Shown piece after piece: positions 10,175 through 19,162 of a stretch of 32,398 nucleotides of DNA (the first letter of the stretch is position 1; each line of letters starts with the position of its first letter). A program made the translations under genes and the position numbers. The DNA is from Candidatus Azambacteria bacterium (GTDB taxonomy: Bacteria; Patescibacteriota; Minisyncoccia; GWC2-36-17; M10-OD1-4): assembly GCA_027048495.1 (NCBI GenBank), contig JALTWS010000046.1, forward strand, positions 1 to 32,398, in the 5' to 3' direction. The notes under the pieces were generated by a model that searched no databases, was not told the DNA's origin, and worked only from the letters and a program-made list of their open reading frames with translations.

Positions 10175-10408
10175 TTATAGATTTAATAATTCTCTCATTC
10201 TTGCTTCGTCAAAACCGATCATCATCTCATCATCAATAAAAATAACAGGCACACCCATCTGTCCTGACTTTTCAACCATTTCTGCTCTTGCTTGTTCGTC
10301 TTCTGCAACATTATGATCTTCAAACTCAATATTGTGCTCCGTTAAAAAATCTTTTGCCATTTTGCAATAAACACAAGTTGGCGTTGAATATATAACTACT
10401 TTTGCCAT
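10175..10408 (-). CDS. Glutaredoxin/NrdH-like redox protein
   Basis: A 77-aa thioredoxin-fold protein with the active site C12-VY-C15 in STPTCVYCKMAKDFL, a cis-Pro in GVPVIFID and the GFDEARM C-terminal motif. It is likely the direct substrate of the reductase encoded 2 nt downstream, as NrdH is of TrxB in other bacteria, and there is no thioredoxin in the window. The upstream region has an AATACGAAA inverted repeat that may control the pair. Confidence 0.9.
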   Translation of the reverse strand: MAKVVIYSTPTCVYCKMAKDFLTEHNIEFEDHNVAEDEQARAEMVEKSGQMGVPVIFIDDEMMIGFDEARMRELLNL

Positions 10409-10437
10409 AATTTTATAAACCCAAAACGAATATCTAC

Positions 10438-10456
10438 AATACGAAAATTTCGTATT
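10438..10456. promoter_or_regulatory. Possible operator upstream of grx-trxB
   Basis: Inverted repeat AATACGAAA-N-TTTCGTATT, with a further half site TTCGTATT at 10463-10470. It lies 30-50 nt upstream of the glutaredoxin start. A redox-regulator site is a guess from the position. Confidence 0.35.
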
Positions 10457-10521
10457 TTAGACTTCGTATTTCGGACTTAAGTTAATTAGTTAATTTTTAA
10501 TATGAAAGTATTTTATCACAT

Positions 10522-11694
10522 TTACAGCTCTATTTCCAATACTTTGTCATAATTGTTTGAAGGCGACCACATAAGCCAACCAGTATTTTCTTTTCCTAAA
10601 ACATCATATACTGCTTCTATCTGAGCTTTTATCATATCTGGGGTATATTTTGCTCCAAGATCAAAGACTTGAATCCAAGGCCTTATCTTTTGTTTTGCTT
10701 CTTGTTTTTTTTCACCCAAAGAATCTAAGCCTTGTTTTAAAGTCAAGTTAACCACTTCATAAGGATAGTCTGCTGGATTTGAAAATCCAAAATTTCCCGC
10801 CCCGTAATGAGATGGATAGACCATAGGATATACATAATCAAAATTATCAATTAACAAATAAAGCTTCTGCCCTATCCCAAGACCATCTCCCCTTAAAAAG
10901 GTATAGCCAAAAATATCCATAGATAACTTAACATTAGGATCGTGTTTTTTCAGTTCATTTTTAGAATATTCGCTGAATTTTCTTATAACTTCACTTTTTT
11001 GTTCCTTGCCATCCCAAAAAGGATACACTATGTTATCCAAATCTCCGTCAGTAGGAAATCTTATATAGTCATAGTTTATCTCATCAAAGCCAATATCTAT
11101 TGCTTTTTTTGAAATTGATATTACATAGTCCCACGCCTCTTTTGAAGCGGGATCAGCCCAAGCATAGCCTTTTTTGTCTCTCCAAATTTTGCCGTCTTTT
11201 GTTTTTAAAACAATTTTTGGGTTTGTCTTTGCAATTTCACTATCCTGAAAAACAGCAATTCTTGCTATTTTGTAAACATTCATCTCTGAAAGTTCAGACA
11301 ATACTTTTTCAAGAGATTTCACATTATCAAAAGCAAGTTTACCCGAAGAATCTTTCACATCTATAACTATGCTGTTTAATTCTGTTTTGTTTAAAACATC
11401 ATAAAGATAGCTTCTTTTTTTGCTTGAGTTTATGCTCCACATTGTGGCATAAATCGCTTTTAAAACATCAGGAGTATCAACTTTTTTAACAGGATTTTTC
11501 GCATTTTCATTAACAACATTTAACTTTTTTTCAATTTTTTTATCTTCTTTTATGCTTTCATCTTCCTTATTTTTTAAAGTTGATATATTGTCGCTTTTTT
11601 TTATTTGAAAAGTGCTGACAAGACCATCTTTTAAAACAAAAAAAGACAAAAGCACAGCAAAGATAATCCCAAAAAATATAAAATTTTCTTTCAT
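10522..11694 (-). CDS. Membrane-anchored putative glycoside hydrolase (DUF4015-like)
   Basis: A 390-aa protein. Residues 5-24 form one hydrophobic segment (signal anchor). Residues 30-75 are a charged Lys/Glu/Asn-rich linker, and the rest is a TIM-barrel-like domain. Family marks of the DUF4015 putative glycosyl hydrolase group are KAIYATMWSINSSKKRSYLY, LNSIVIDVKDSSGKLAF, FDEINYDYIRFPTDG, YVYPMVYPSHYG and NTGWLMWSPSNNY. Asp and Glu in DEINYDYIRFP are candidate catalytic residues. The ATG overlaps the superoxide dismutase TGA (ATGA), so the two are translationally coupled. It probably acts outside the membrane on glycans; the substrate is unknown. Confidence 0.8.
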   Translation of the reverse strand: MKENFIFFGIIFAVLLSFFVLKDGLVSTFQIKKSDNISTLKNKEDESIKEDKKIEKKLNVVNENAKNPVKKVDTPDVLKAIYATMWSINSSKKRSYLYDVLNKTELNSIVIDVKDSSGKLAFDNVKSLEKVLSELSEMNVYKIARIAVFQDSEIAKTNPKIVLKTKDGKIWRDKKGYAWADPASKEAWDYVISISKKAIDIGFDEINYDYIRFPTDGDLDNIVYPFWDGKEQKSEVIRKFSEYSKNELKKHDPNVKLSMDIFGYTFLRGDGLGIGQKLYLLIDNFDYVYPMVYPSHYGAGNFGFSNPADYPYEVVNLTLKQGLDSLGEKKQEAKQKIRPWIQVFDLGAKYTPDMIKAQIEAVYDVLGKENTGWLMWSPSNNYDKVLEIEL

Positions 11695-12254
11695 TGATTT
11701 AATCTTCTTGAAACTTCTTCCCAGTTAATATTTGCAAAAAAAGCTTCCAGATAACTTTTTCTGTCCATACCATAGTCAATCACAAAAGCATGTTCAAAAA
11801 CATCCATAACCAAAAGCGGATCAGCTCCTGCAAGGTATCCAAGATCATGCTCGTTTATCCATACATTAAAAAGCCTTCCTGATTGCTTATCAGAACACAA
11901 TATGACCCAGCCTATACCTCTCATCGCCCCTGTTGCCAAAAAATCAGACTTAAAATTTTCAAAAGACCCAAATTCTTCTGAAATCTTCTCGCTTAAATTT
12001 TGGCTTGGATTGCTTTTTTCTTTGCTGAGATTTGAAAAATAAAGCTCATGCAAACGCATTCCATTGAACTCCCAGCCGAATCTTCTTTTCAGTTCTGCAT
12101 ACTGTGGAGTAGCTTTATCCAGTTCTTTTAAAAGGTCAGAAACCTTGTTGACATTTGCAACATAGCCCTCATAAAGCTTAAAATGATTTTTTAAAAGCTC
12201 TTCTGAGAAGCCTTCCATTCCTATTAAATTTTCATAATTTTTTGCTTGATACAT
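11691..12254 (-). CDS. sodA: Iron/manganese superoxide dismutase
   Basis: Converts superoxide to oxygen and hydrogen peroxide. The four metal ligands of the family are visible: H24 in NHFKLYEGYV, H69 in MRLHELYF, then D151 and H155 in MDVFEHAFVIDYG. The length is 187 aa. FGSFENFKSDF and GIGWVIL are also typical. The exact metal cannot be told from this. The stop TGA overlaps the next ATG, and the FAD oxidoreductase gene lies 9 nt upstream, so the three genes form one operon of oxygen-related enzymes. Confidence 0.93.
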   Translation of the reverse strand: MYQAKNYENLIGMEGFSEELLKNHFKLYEGYVANVNKVSDLLKELDKATPQYAELKRRFGWEFNGMRLHELYFSNLSKEKSNPSQNLSEKISEEFGSFENFKSDFLATGAMRGIGWVILCSDKQSGRLFNVWINEHDLGYLAGADPLLVMDVFEHAFVIDYGMDRKSYLEAFFANINWEEVSRRLNQ

Positions 12255-12263
12255 ATTTTTATA

Positions 12264-13484
12264 TTAATTAATAATTAATTTTTTCAATTCAAAATTACTA
12301 TCTTTTAATTTATCTATTTTACCAGATAAGTCAATTTTTTTATCTATAAGCATAGTTAAAAATCCTTTTTCTTTGTTCATATTTATCTGAGTTGCGCCAA
12401 CTAGTTTTCCGTCCCTTAAAAAAAGCTGGCTGTACTCCTGTGTACTTGGATCTCCTCTTTTTACAACAACTGTATTTTCATCTTTTGTAACATCCCCCAA
12501 AAAAGACACATTAACCCCAAAGCTTATTATATTATACCCGGAAACATGCCTGCAAACTGTTTTTTCCCCTACCATATTAAGCCCTGCAATTTTGCCCTGC
12601 AAAAACGCCGCCGGCCAGTTGCCAAACATTTGATATTTTTCGGTTATAACATCATAAAATTCAACAACATCACCAGCAGAATAGATATCATCTATATTTG
12701 TTTTTAAATATTGGTCTGCCAGTATTCCGTTTTTTATCTTTATACCAGATTTTTCTGCAAACTCTAAATTTCTTTTTATTCCAACTCCAACACCCAAAAT
12801 ATCAAACTCAAACTCAGCTCCATTTTTTGAAATTGCTTTTTTGTCTTTTACTTTTTTTATCTCTTCTTTAAAAAACAATGATATATCATGTTTTTTAAGA
12901 TTGTCTACCAGTATATTGCTAGACTCTTGATCAAAAATATTTTTCCAAAACCTATCACCTCTTATAAACATTCCGACTTTCATTTTGTTTTTAGAAAATG
13001 CTTGAGCAAGCTCCAAAGCTATAAAACTAGAACCCAAAACCAAAGCTTTTTTTGAGTTTTTCATTTTTTCTTTGATTTTGTCCGCATCGTCTATTGTTTG
13101 AAAATAGCAAAGATCTTCATCATCAATTCCCTCAATTTGCATTTTGTTAACCCTTCCGCCTGATGCAATCAAAAGCTTTTCATAACTAAATTCATATTCG
13201 TTTTCTGAAAAAACAATTTTATTTTTTGTGTCTATACTTTTAACTTCACAGCCAAAAAAAGTATCTATATTTTTTTGTCTATAAAAATTTTCATCTCGTA
13301 AAAAAACTTTTTCTCTTGGCACTATATCTTTTATATAGTTTGGCAAAAGAACCCTTGAATACAAGGGGTATTTTTCATTTCCTAAAATAGCCAAAGAACC
13401 TTTTTTATCTTTTTCTCTTATGGTTTCTGCCGCTGTGGTTCCGGCTATTCCCGAGCCTATTATTATGTATTTGTATTTTTTCAT
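12264..13484 (-). CDS. FAD-dependent pyridine nucleotide-disulfide oxidoreductase
   Basis: A 406-aa flavoprotein of the rubredoxin reductase/NADH oxidase/NirB N-domain type. FAD site YIIGSGIAGTTAAETIREKD at residues 6-25; NAD site ALVLGSSFIALELAQAF near residue 150; SAGDVVEF near residue 275; and NWPAAFLQGKIAGLNMVG after it. The N-terminal YSRVLLPNYI matches the NirB-like subgroup. There is no catalytic CxxxxC, so it probably passes electrons from NADH to a small redox protein or oxygen. It sits upstream of superoxide dismutase, which fits an oxygen-defence role. Only a few bases separate a -10-like TATTAT from the ATG, so the message may be leaderless. Confidence 0.82.
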   Translation of the reverse strand: MKKYKYIIIGSGIAGTTAAETIREKDKKGSLAILGNEKYPLYSRVLLPNYIKDIVPREKVFLRDENFYRQKNIDTFFGCEVKSIDTKNKIVFSENEYEFSYEKLLIASGGRVNKMQIEGIDDEDLCYFQTIDDADKIKEKMKNSKKALVLGSSFIALELAQAFSKNKMKVGMFIRGDRFWKNIFDQESSNILVDNLKKHDISLFFKEEIKKVKDKKAISKNGAEFEFDILGVGVGIKRNLEFAEKSGIKIKNGILADQYLKTNIDDIYSAGDVVEFYDVITEKYQMFGNWPAAFLQGKIAGLNMVGEKTVCRHVSGYNIISFGVNVSFLGDVTKDENTVVVKRGDPSTQEYSQLFLRDGKLVGATQINMNKEKGFLTMLIDKKIDLSGKIDKLKDSNFELKKLIIN

Positions 13485-13512
13485 AATGCTTATAATATCA
13501 CAAAGAAAAAAC

Positions 13513-13531
13513 CCGCGCCACAGTAGCGCGG
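13513..13531 (-). terminator. Intrinsic terminator after the Cys-rich mini-protein
   Basis: CCGCGC stem with a 7-nt loop, followed on the minus strand by GTTTTTTCTTTG. It separates the mini-protein from the redox operon. Confidence 0.8.
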
Positions 13532-13535
13532 AAAA

Positions 13536-13697
13536 TTATAAAGCATGTTTATGTTTTTTTGCTTTGCATTTTGGATCTGGAGAAGGAAACAAGTTATGAA
13601 TTGGACATTCATTGCTTAAAAGAGCAACCCCATCATCAGGATCCGGGTTTTGACAATCACACTCATCAGTACATATACAAACATCTTCTTCTTTCAT
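13536..13697 (-). CDS. Cys-rich mini-protein (53 aa)
   Basis: The ATG at 13697 follows AGGAGG by a good distance. The longer frame begins inside the tRNA-Trp gene and is rejected. The peptide has CICTDECDCQNPDPDDG, CPIHN and PDPKCKAKKHKHAL: six Cys and several His, with acidic and then basic halves. A metal-binding or redox-buffer role is possible but unproven. It is expressed between tRNA-Trp and its own terminator. Confidence 0.65.
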   Translation of the reverse strand: MKEEDVCICTDECDCQNPDPDDGVALLSNECPIHNLFPSPDPKCKAKKHKHAL

Positions 13698-13730
13698 ATT
13701 GCACCCTCCTTGCTTTTGGATTAAAATCGG

Positions 13731-13802
13731 CGAGTCCGGCAGGATTTGAACCTGCAGTCCTGGTTTTGGAGACCAGTGGTTTACCAATTAACCGACGGAC
13801 CC
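13731..13802 (-). tRNA. tRNA-Trp (CCA)
   Basis: Anticodon stem-loop CTGGTCTCCAAAACCAG gives CCA. The acceptor GGGTCCG pairs with CGGACTC (one G-U). TTCAAAT T-loop present. The discriminator is G, as expected for Trp. The 3' CCA is not encoded. Confidence 0.93.
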
Positions 13803-13862
13803 TTGTTAAAAAGCAATTAAGCTAACTTTACAAATTTATTCTACCACTTTCAAAGTATATAC

Positions 13863-13894
13863 AAAAAGGCCTTTATTTGCAATCAGGCCTTTTT
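13863..13894 (-). terminator. Intrinsic terminator after rpmG
   Basis: 10-bp stem (13863-13872 with 13885-13894) reading AAAAAGGCCT, symmetrical enough to work in both directions. It is placed 8 nt past the rpmG stop. Confidence 0.8.
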
Positions 13895-13901
13895 GATGGT
13901 G

Positions 13902-14060
13902 TTATTTTTTAACTTCTTTGTGTAATTTGTGAGACCTGCATTTTTTACAAAACTTTTTTAGCTCAAGTTTATTTTGATTGGTTTTTTTATTTTTTGTTGT
14001 CCAGTAATTTATATTTTTGCACTCCTCACATCTTAGCTTTATTAGTGTATCTTGCGACAT
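13902..14060 (-). CDS. rpmG: 50S ribosomal protein L33
   Basis: A 52-aa protein starting [25 protein letters not shown], the L33 pattern, with the zinc-binding pairs CEEC and CKKC intact (the zinc-ribbon C+ form). It ends [10 protein letters not shown]. It is too short for many gene callers. The start overlaps nothing, and it lies between tRNA-Thr and the terminator at 13863-13894. Confidence 0.93.
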   Translation of the reverse strand: MSQDTLIKLRCEECKNINYWTTKNKKTNQNKLELKKFCKKCRSHKLHKEVKK

Positions 14061-14118
14061 ATTGTTTTTGCTAATTATTATAAAGCCAAAACCAACTGGC
14101 CTGCCACTTTTTTAAGTG

Positions 14119-14191
14119 AGCCAAGACCGGGGATTGAACCCGGGACCTCACCCTTACCATGGGTGTGCTCTACCAACTGAGCTACCTTGGC
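14119..14191 (-). tRNA. tRNA-Thr (GGT)
   Basis: Anticodon loop ATGGTAA between CACCC and GGGTG. The acceptor GCCAAGG pairs with TCTTGGC (one G-U). The T-arm is GGGTTCAATCC. The 3' CCA is not encoded. Confidence 0.93.
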
Positions 14192-14196
14192 AAAGA

Positions 14197-14283
14197 TGGT
14201 GCGTGGTGAGGGATTCGAACCCCCGTAGCCACAAGGGCGTCGGATTTACAGTCCGATGCATTTGACCACTCTGCCAACCACGC
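14197..14283 (-). tRNA. tRNA-Tyr (GTA)
   Basis: Loop CTGTAAA gives anticodon GTA. A long variable arm (class II), acceptor GCGTGGT/ACCACGC, and discriminator A. The 3' CCA is encoded at 14197-14199. Confidence 0.94.
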
Positions 14284-14346
14284 TCTTTGGAAGTCTTTGT
14301 AAACCTACCAACATTTCGCTAAAAACAGCAAAATTCTTGATTTAGC

Positions 14347-14456
14347 ATTCAATGCCTTTGCTGGAGCCGCCCATCAGACTCGAACTGATGACCTACCGCT
14401 TACAAGGCGGTTGCTCTACCAACTGAGCTAGGGCGGCCCAAGCAAAGGCATTGAAT
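14347..14456 (-). repeat. Inverted repeat enclosing tRNA-Thr (TGT)
   Basis: Arms 14347-14362 and 14441-14456 are perfect 16-bp reverse complements (ATTCAATGCCTTTGCT). They lie immediately outside the acceptor stem, so the precursor would carry a long extension of the acceptor helix. Confidence 0.8.
14362..14437 (-). tRNA. tRNA-Thr (TGT)
   Basis: Anticodon loop CTTGTAA between ACCGC and GCGGT. The acceptor GCCGCCC pairs perfectly with GGGCGGC. T-arm AGTTCGAGT. The 3' CCA is encoded at 14362-14364. Confidence 0.94.
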
Positions 14457-14478
14457 TTACAAACAACATTTAAGTTTT

Positions 14479-14838
14479 TTATTTTTTGTTTTTGTCTTTA
14501 TTTTTGTAACTGAACCACTGATTTTCCCATTTCTCCTGCTGTGACTTTCTTTTTATATCTTTTGAAAGCAATTCTATTGTCTTGTGAATCTTCAGTGTTG
14601 TAAGTTTAAATCTGGATAATATCTTCTCAACAACTATCAAAGTATACATCTTTATTTTTTTCGGGTGAAAAACAGATATTGCTGACTTTAAAATTCTTTT
14701 TAAAAAAGCAAAAAAAGTTTCTCTGTTTTGAACAGACTCTGGTGGTATATTTTTAATAACCGGAATCTTTTTAAAAATTATATAAAATCCGGCAATAAAA
14801 CTCAAAACCGATAAAATTGGCAAAACAATATTTAACAT
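14479..14838 (-). CDS. Small membrane protein of unknown function, downstream of tsf
   Basis: A 119-aa protein. Residues 3-23 are a hydrophobic helix (IVLPILSVLSFIAGFYIIF) followed by KK. The rest is a basic, helical cytosolic tail ending KNKDKNKK. The ATG lies 1 nt after the tsf stop, so it is translationally coupled to EF-Ts. No family is recognised. Confidence 0.65.
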   Translation of the reverse strand: MLNIVLPILSVLSFIAGFYIIFKKIPVIKNIPPESVQNRETFFAFLKRILKSAISVFHPKKIKMYTLIVVEKILSRFKLTTLKIHKTIELLSKDIKRKSQQEKWENQWFSYKNKDKNKK

Positions 14839-14839
14839 T

Positions 14840-15289
14840 TTAAATTTCGTAACGAATAAAATTTCCTACAGTAATATTTTCGCCAACTTTTGCTACAACA
14901 TCAGTCAAAAGCTCAGAAACCTTTTTTTCCTGATCTTTTATAAAAGGTTGCTCTAAAAGCTCTTCTTTGCTTTGCGGATTCATTGCCGCAATATGCATGC
15001 AAATATCTTTTCCTAGGGCATTGAACTCCTCTGTTTTTGCAACAAAATCTGTTTCACAATTAAGCTCAAGCAAAACTCCTATTTTTCCGTTTTGATGCAC
15101 ATAAGCAAACACAAGCCCGTCGTTTGCTTCTCTTTGTGACTTTTTTTCTGCTATAAGCTTACCACGCTCTTTTAAAATTTCAAGCGCTTTTTTTTCATCT
15201 CCGCCAGCTTCATCTAAAGCTTTTTTAACATCAGACATTGAAGCAGAAGTTTGTTCTCTTAGTTTTTGTATTTGTTTTAAATCTGCCAT
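14840..15289 (-). CDS. tsf: Elongation factor Ts (short form)
   Basis: Nucleotide exchange factor for EF-Tu. The N-terminal UBA-like domain LREQTSASMSDVKKALDEAGG and the hallmark LNCETDFVAKTEEF are present. At 149 aa it has a single dimerisation subdomain, against about 280 aa in E. coli; such short forms are common in reduced genomes. It follows rpsB by 26 nt, the conserved rpsB-tsf order. No uridylate kinase or recycling factor follows; a small membrane protein takes that place. Confidence 0.95.
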   Translation of the reverse strand: MADLKQIQKLREQTSASMSDVKKALDEAGGDEKKALEILKERGKLIAEKKSQREANDGLVFAYVHQNGKIGVLLELNCETDFVAKTEEFNALGKDICMHIAAMNPQSKEELLEQPFIKDQEKKVSELLTDVVAKVGENITVGNFIRYEI

Positions 15290-15315
15290 TTTTTTATTTA
15301 TTACTTATGTTTGTT

Positions 15316-16020
15316 TTATTTAGTAGATAATCCTTCTTTAATTGACTTTTCAATATAGTCTAAAATAAATTTCAAAGATTTTACAGACTTATCATTTGCC
15401 GGTATTGGGTAGGTAACAGCTTCTGGATCTGAATTTGTATTTAATATGCCAACCATTGGAATGCCAACTTTATTTGCTTCTCTTACCGCAGTTGAATGCT
15501 CTTGAGCGTCTACAAGAAATATAACATCGGGATGTTTAGTAAGAGTTTTTATGCCTCCCATCTTTTTTTCCAAATCTTTTAATTCTTCTTCCATATCTAA
15601 CTGTTCTTTTTTTGTGTACTTTTCAAACTCGCCTTTTGCTTTTTTTTCTTCCTGCTTTAAAAAGTATTGAATTCTTTTTGATATAACATTGAAGTTTGTT
15701 AATGTCCCTCCTATCCATCTTTCAGAAACATACGGCATATTTAGGCCTTCTGCCAACTGCTTAACCAAAGGCTTTGCAGGCATAGCAACAGCAACAAAAA
15801 GTATAGTTCCTCCTTTTGATGCTACGCCTTTTAAAAATTCTGCCGCTTCTTGCATCTTTTGTGCAGTTTTATCTACATTTATAATGCTTATGTTTTGCCT
15901 TGTAGTAAACACAAAAGGCTTCATTTTAGGATGGCATACAGACTTTTTGCGTCCCAAGTGCACTCCAGCATCTAAAAGCTGGTCTAAAAGATTATTTTGA
16001 TTTTGGTTTTTCTCTTCCAT
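15316..16020 (-). CDS. rpsB: 30S ribosomal protein S2
   Basis: S2 family: LLDAGVHLGRKKSVCHPKMKPF, IINVDKTAQKM, VAMPAKPLVKQLAEGLNMPYVSERWIGGTLTNF split over residues 60-110, then DVIFLVDAQEHSTAVREA and GILNTNSDP. The length of 234 aa is standard. The start MEEKNQNQNN (16020) gives the expected N-terminus; ATGs at 16044 and 16068 are in frame but fall in or above a hairpin and have no ribosome binding site. None of the candidate starts has a clear Shine-Dalgarno. It heads the rpsB-tsf operon. Confidence 0.94.
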   Translation of the reverse strand: MEEKNQNQNNLLDQLLDAGVHLGRKKSVCHPKMKPFVFTTRQNISIINVDKTAQKMQEAAEFLKGVASKGGTILFVAVAMPAKPLVKQLAEGLNMPYVSERWIGGTLTNFNVISKRIQYFLKQEEKKAKGEFEKYTKKEQLDMEEELKDLEKKMGGIKTLTKHPDVIFLVDAQEHSTAVREANKVGIPMVGILNTNSDPEAVTYPIPANDKSVKSLKFILDYIEKSIKEGLSTK

Positions 16021-16033
16021 AATGAATTTATTT

Positions 16034-16079
16034 GCCGTTGCCATTAAGCGTTTTTGGCTAAAAACCAAAAAACGACGGC
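16034..16079 (-). promoter_or_regulatory. Hairpin in the rpsB leader
   Basis: On the minus strand GCCGT-CGTTTTTTGG is followed by CCAAAAACG and then ACGGC, making a two-part stem directly before the chosen rpsB start (14 nt away). It is a candidate S2 autoregulatory site, by analogy with rpsB leaders elsewhere; the sequence alone does not prove that. Confidence 0.4.
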
Positions 16080-16147
16080 GCTAATTAATTAAAAAGATAG
16101 GAAAATAATATCATAAATAACAAAAAATGCAAGGGACTGCACAGAAC

Positions 16148-16180
16148 AAAACACCTCCCGAAAAAATCGGGAGGTGTTTT
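16148..16180 (-). terminator. Intrinsic terminator after groEL
   Basis: 13-bp stem (16148-16160 with 16168-16180) containing CACCTCCCG, followed by TTTTGTTCTG on the minus strand, 9 nt past the groEL stop. Strong in both directions. Confidence 0.88.
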
Positions 16181-16188
16181 TTTAAATT

Positions 16189-17814
<1,626 letters not shown>

Positions 17815-17878
17815 TCAAAAACCTGCCAACTTTTTAATTTGCTTAATTAAGCAAATTAAATTGCCAGCAAGCTAAAAA

Positions 17879-18169
17879 TTAATTTATTATAGCCAAAACA
17901 TCATCTTCTCTTAAAATATAATATTCTTTATCATCAATTTTTATCTCTTGAGGAGAGTATTTTGAAAATAAAACTTTATCTCCCTTTTTTACTTGCATCT
18001 GTTGCCTTTTTCCGTCCTGTAAAAGCTTGCCAGGACCAACAGAGATAACCTCGCCTATTTGAGGTTTTTCTTTGGAGATAGAATCTGGCAAGATTATACC
18101 AGATTTTGTTTTTTCTTCCTGCTTTTGAGGAAGAACAACAATGTTATCTGATAAAGGTTGTAGTTTCAT
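17879..18169 (-). CDS. groES: Co-chaperonin GroES
   Basis: The heptameric lid of GroEL. 96 aa starting MKLQPLSDNIVVLPQKQEEKT, with the mobile loop KSGIILPDS, GEVISVGPGK and the C-terminal YYILREDDVLAII. It is the first gene of the operon behind a CIRCE-controlled promoter. Confidence 0.97.
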   Translation of the reverse strand: MKLQPLSDNIVVLPQKQEEKTKSGIILPDSISKEKPQIGEVISVGPGKLLQDGKRQQMQVKKGDKVLFSKYSPQEIKIDDKEYYILREDDVLAIIN

Positions 18170-18215
18170 ATATTTATAAATGTTAATTATTATTTATATT
18201 ACAATGCTTTTATAA

Positions 18216-18242
18216 TTAGCACTCTTTATTTAGGAGTGCTAA
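18216..18242 (-). promoter_or_regulatory. CIRCE operator (HrcA site)
   Basis: Perfect TTAGCACTC-N9-GAGTGCTAA, directly downstream of the groES promoter. HrcA is not encoded in the window but must exist if the site works. Confidence 0.95.
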
Positions 18243-18246
18243 TTAT

Positions 18247-18274
18247 ATTATATACACAAAAATATTGTTGTCAA
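18247..18274 (-). promoter_or_regulatory. groES-groEL promoter
   Basis: Minus strand TTGACA (18269-18274), 16-bp spacer, TATAAT (18247-18252). Start of transcription would fall at the edge of CIRCE, the usual arrangement for HrcA repression. Confidence 0.85.
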
Positions 18275-18299
18275 CAACAAAAAAATTAAGCCCACAAAT

Positions 18300-18328
18300 G
18301 CAAAAAGCGCTTAAAAAGCGCTTTTTGC
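18300..18328 (-). terminator. Intrinsic terminator after the MscS-like gene
   Basis: A 13-bp perfect stem GCAAAAAGCGCTT with a 3-nt loop, 22 nt past the stop of 18350-19042. Confidence 0.8.
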
Positions 18329-18349
18329 AAAAATGCTTTTTATAAAAAA

Positions 18350-19042
18350 CTATTCTTTTTCTGAGATGTCCCTTTTGATTTTTGCTATAAACTCAGAAGC
18401 ATGCTCTTTTCCTCCAAGACCAAACGCCAAACCACCAGCAATAGAGATCATAGCTACCAAACCTATATAAAGAGTATTTATAAAGGTTTGGGCAATTTGA
18501 AGTTGATCCAAAGCAGCAATAAAGGCAAATATAAATACAGACCATTTTGCAACTTTGCTTACAAAAGGAGCTGACTTAAGTCCAGCCGCTGATATGGAAG
18601 AGGCTACAACTCTTGCAACAAAATCAGCCACTATGACTCCAGCTATTAAAATAATAGCCGCAACAATTATGTTTGGAATATAAAGCAAAATACTTTCTAA
18701 AAATGAGCTTACTTGAGTAAGGTTAAGCACATTTGCCGCAACCAAAAGTCCAGAAATAATCAAAAACCATTTAACCAGACCTCCCAAAAATGCTCCTGAG
18801 TTTAGTGTTATTCCTGCTCTTTGAGCGGCTTTATCTGCCCCAACTTTTGCAAGCAAAGAGTCAACATTTAAAGACTTAACTCCATCTGCAACAAGCTTGC
18901 CCAAAGCAACTCCAACAATCCAAAACAAAGAAAACAAAATAACAGCCAATATCAGCTGGCCTAAAAACTCAATTAAACTAACACCCATAGAGGGTAAAGT
19001 TGTAGATAAAAACTCTGAAATGCTATAAAAAGAATTTTCCAT
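18350..19042 (-). CDS. MscS-like conserved TM-helix membrane protein
   Basis: A 230-aa integral membrane protein with four or five hydrophobic helices, near residues 27-48, 86-108, 118-146 and 165-210. Repeated GV(A/I)(L/V)(G/A) and SxxAAGL motifs, and a glycine-rich last helix AMISIAGGLAFGLGGKEHASEFI, resemble the pore-lining helix of small-conductance mechanosensitive channels and the TM-helix family linked to them. It lacks the long soluble beta domain of full MscS. A TATAAT-like element lies in the 19043-19162 gap. An osmotic-release channel role is inference. Confidence 0.78.
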   Translation of the reverse strand: MENSFYSISEFLSTTLPSMGVSLIEFLGQLILAVILFSLFWIVGVALGKLVADGVKSLNVDSLLAKVGADKAAQRAGITLNSGAFLGGLVKWFLIISGLLVAANVLNLTQVSSFLESILLYIPNIIVAAIILIAGVIVADFVARVVASSISAAGLKSAPFVSKVAKWSVFIFAFIAALDQLQIAQTFINTLYIGLVAMISIAGGLAFGLGGKEHASEFIAKIKRDISEKE

Positions 19043-19162
19043 ATTTTTTAAATTAATTATTAATTATTTAGAAAATTGCTTCAAACGACGACCTAAAAAC
19101 GCTCAAAGCATTATATTTTCTTTTTACTTAATTATTATAACATTTAAAACAAATAATATAAA

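Noticed and set aside
13698-13787. Longer form of the Cys-rich mini-protein
   Set aside because: It would begin inside tRNA-Trp, and the internal ATG has the good ribosome binding site.
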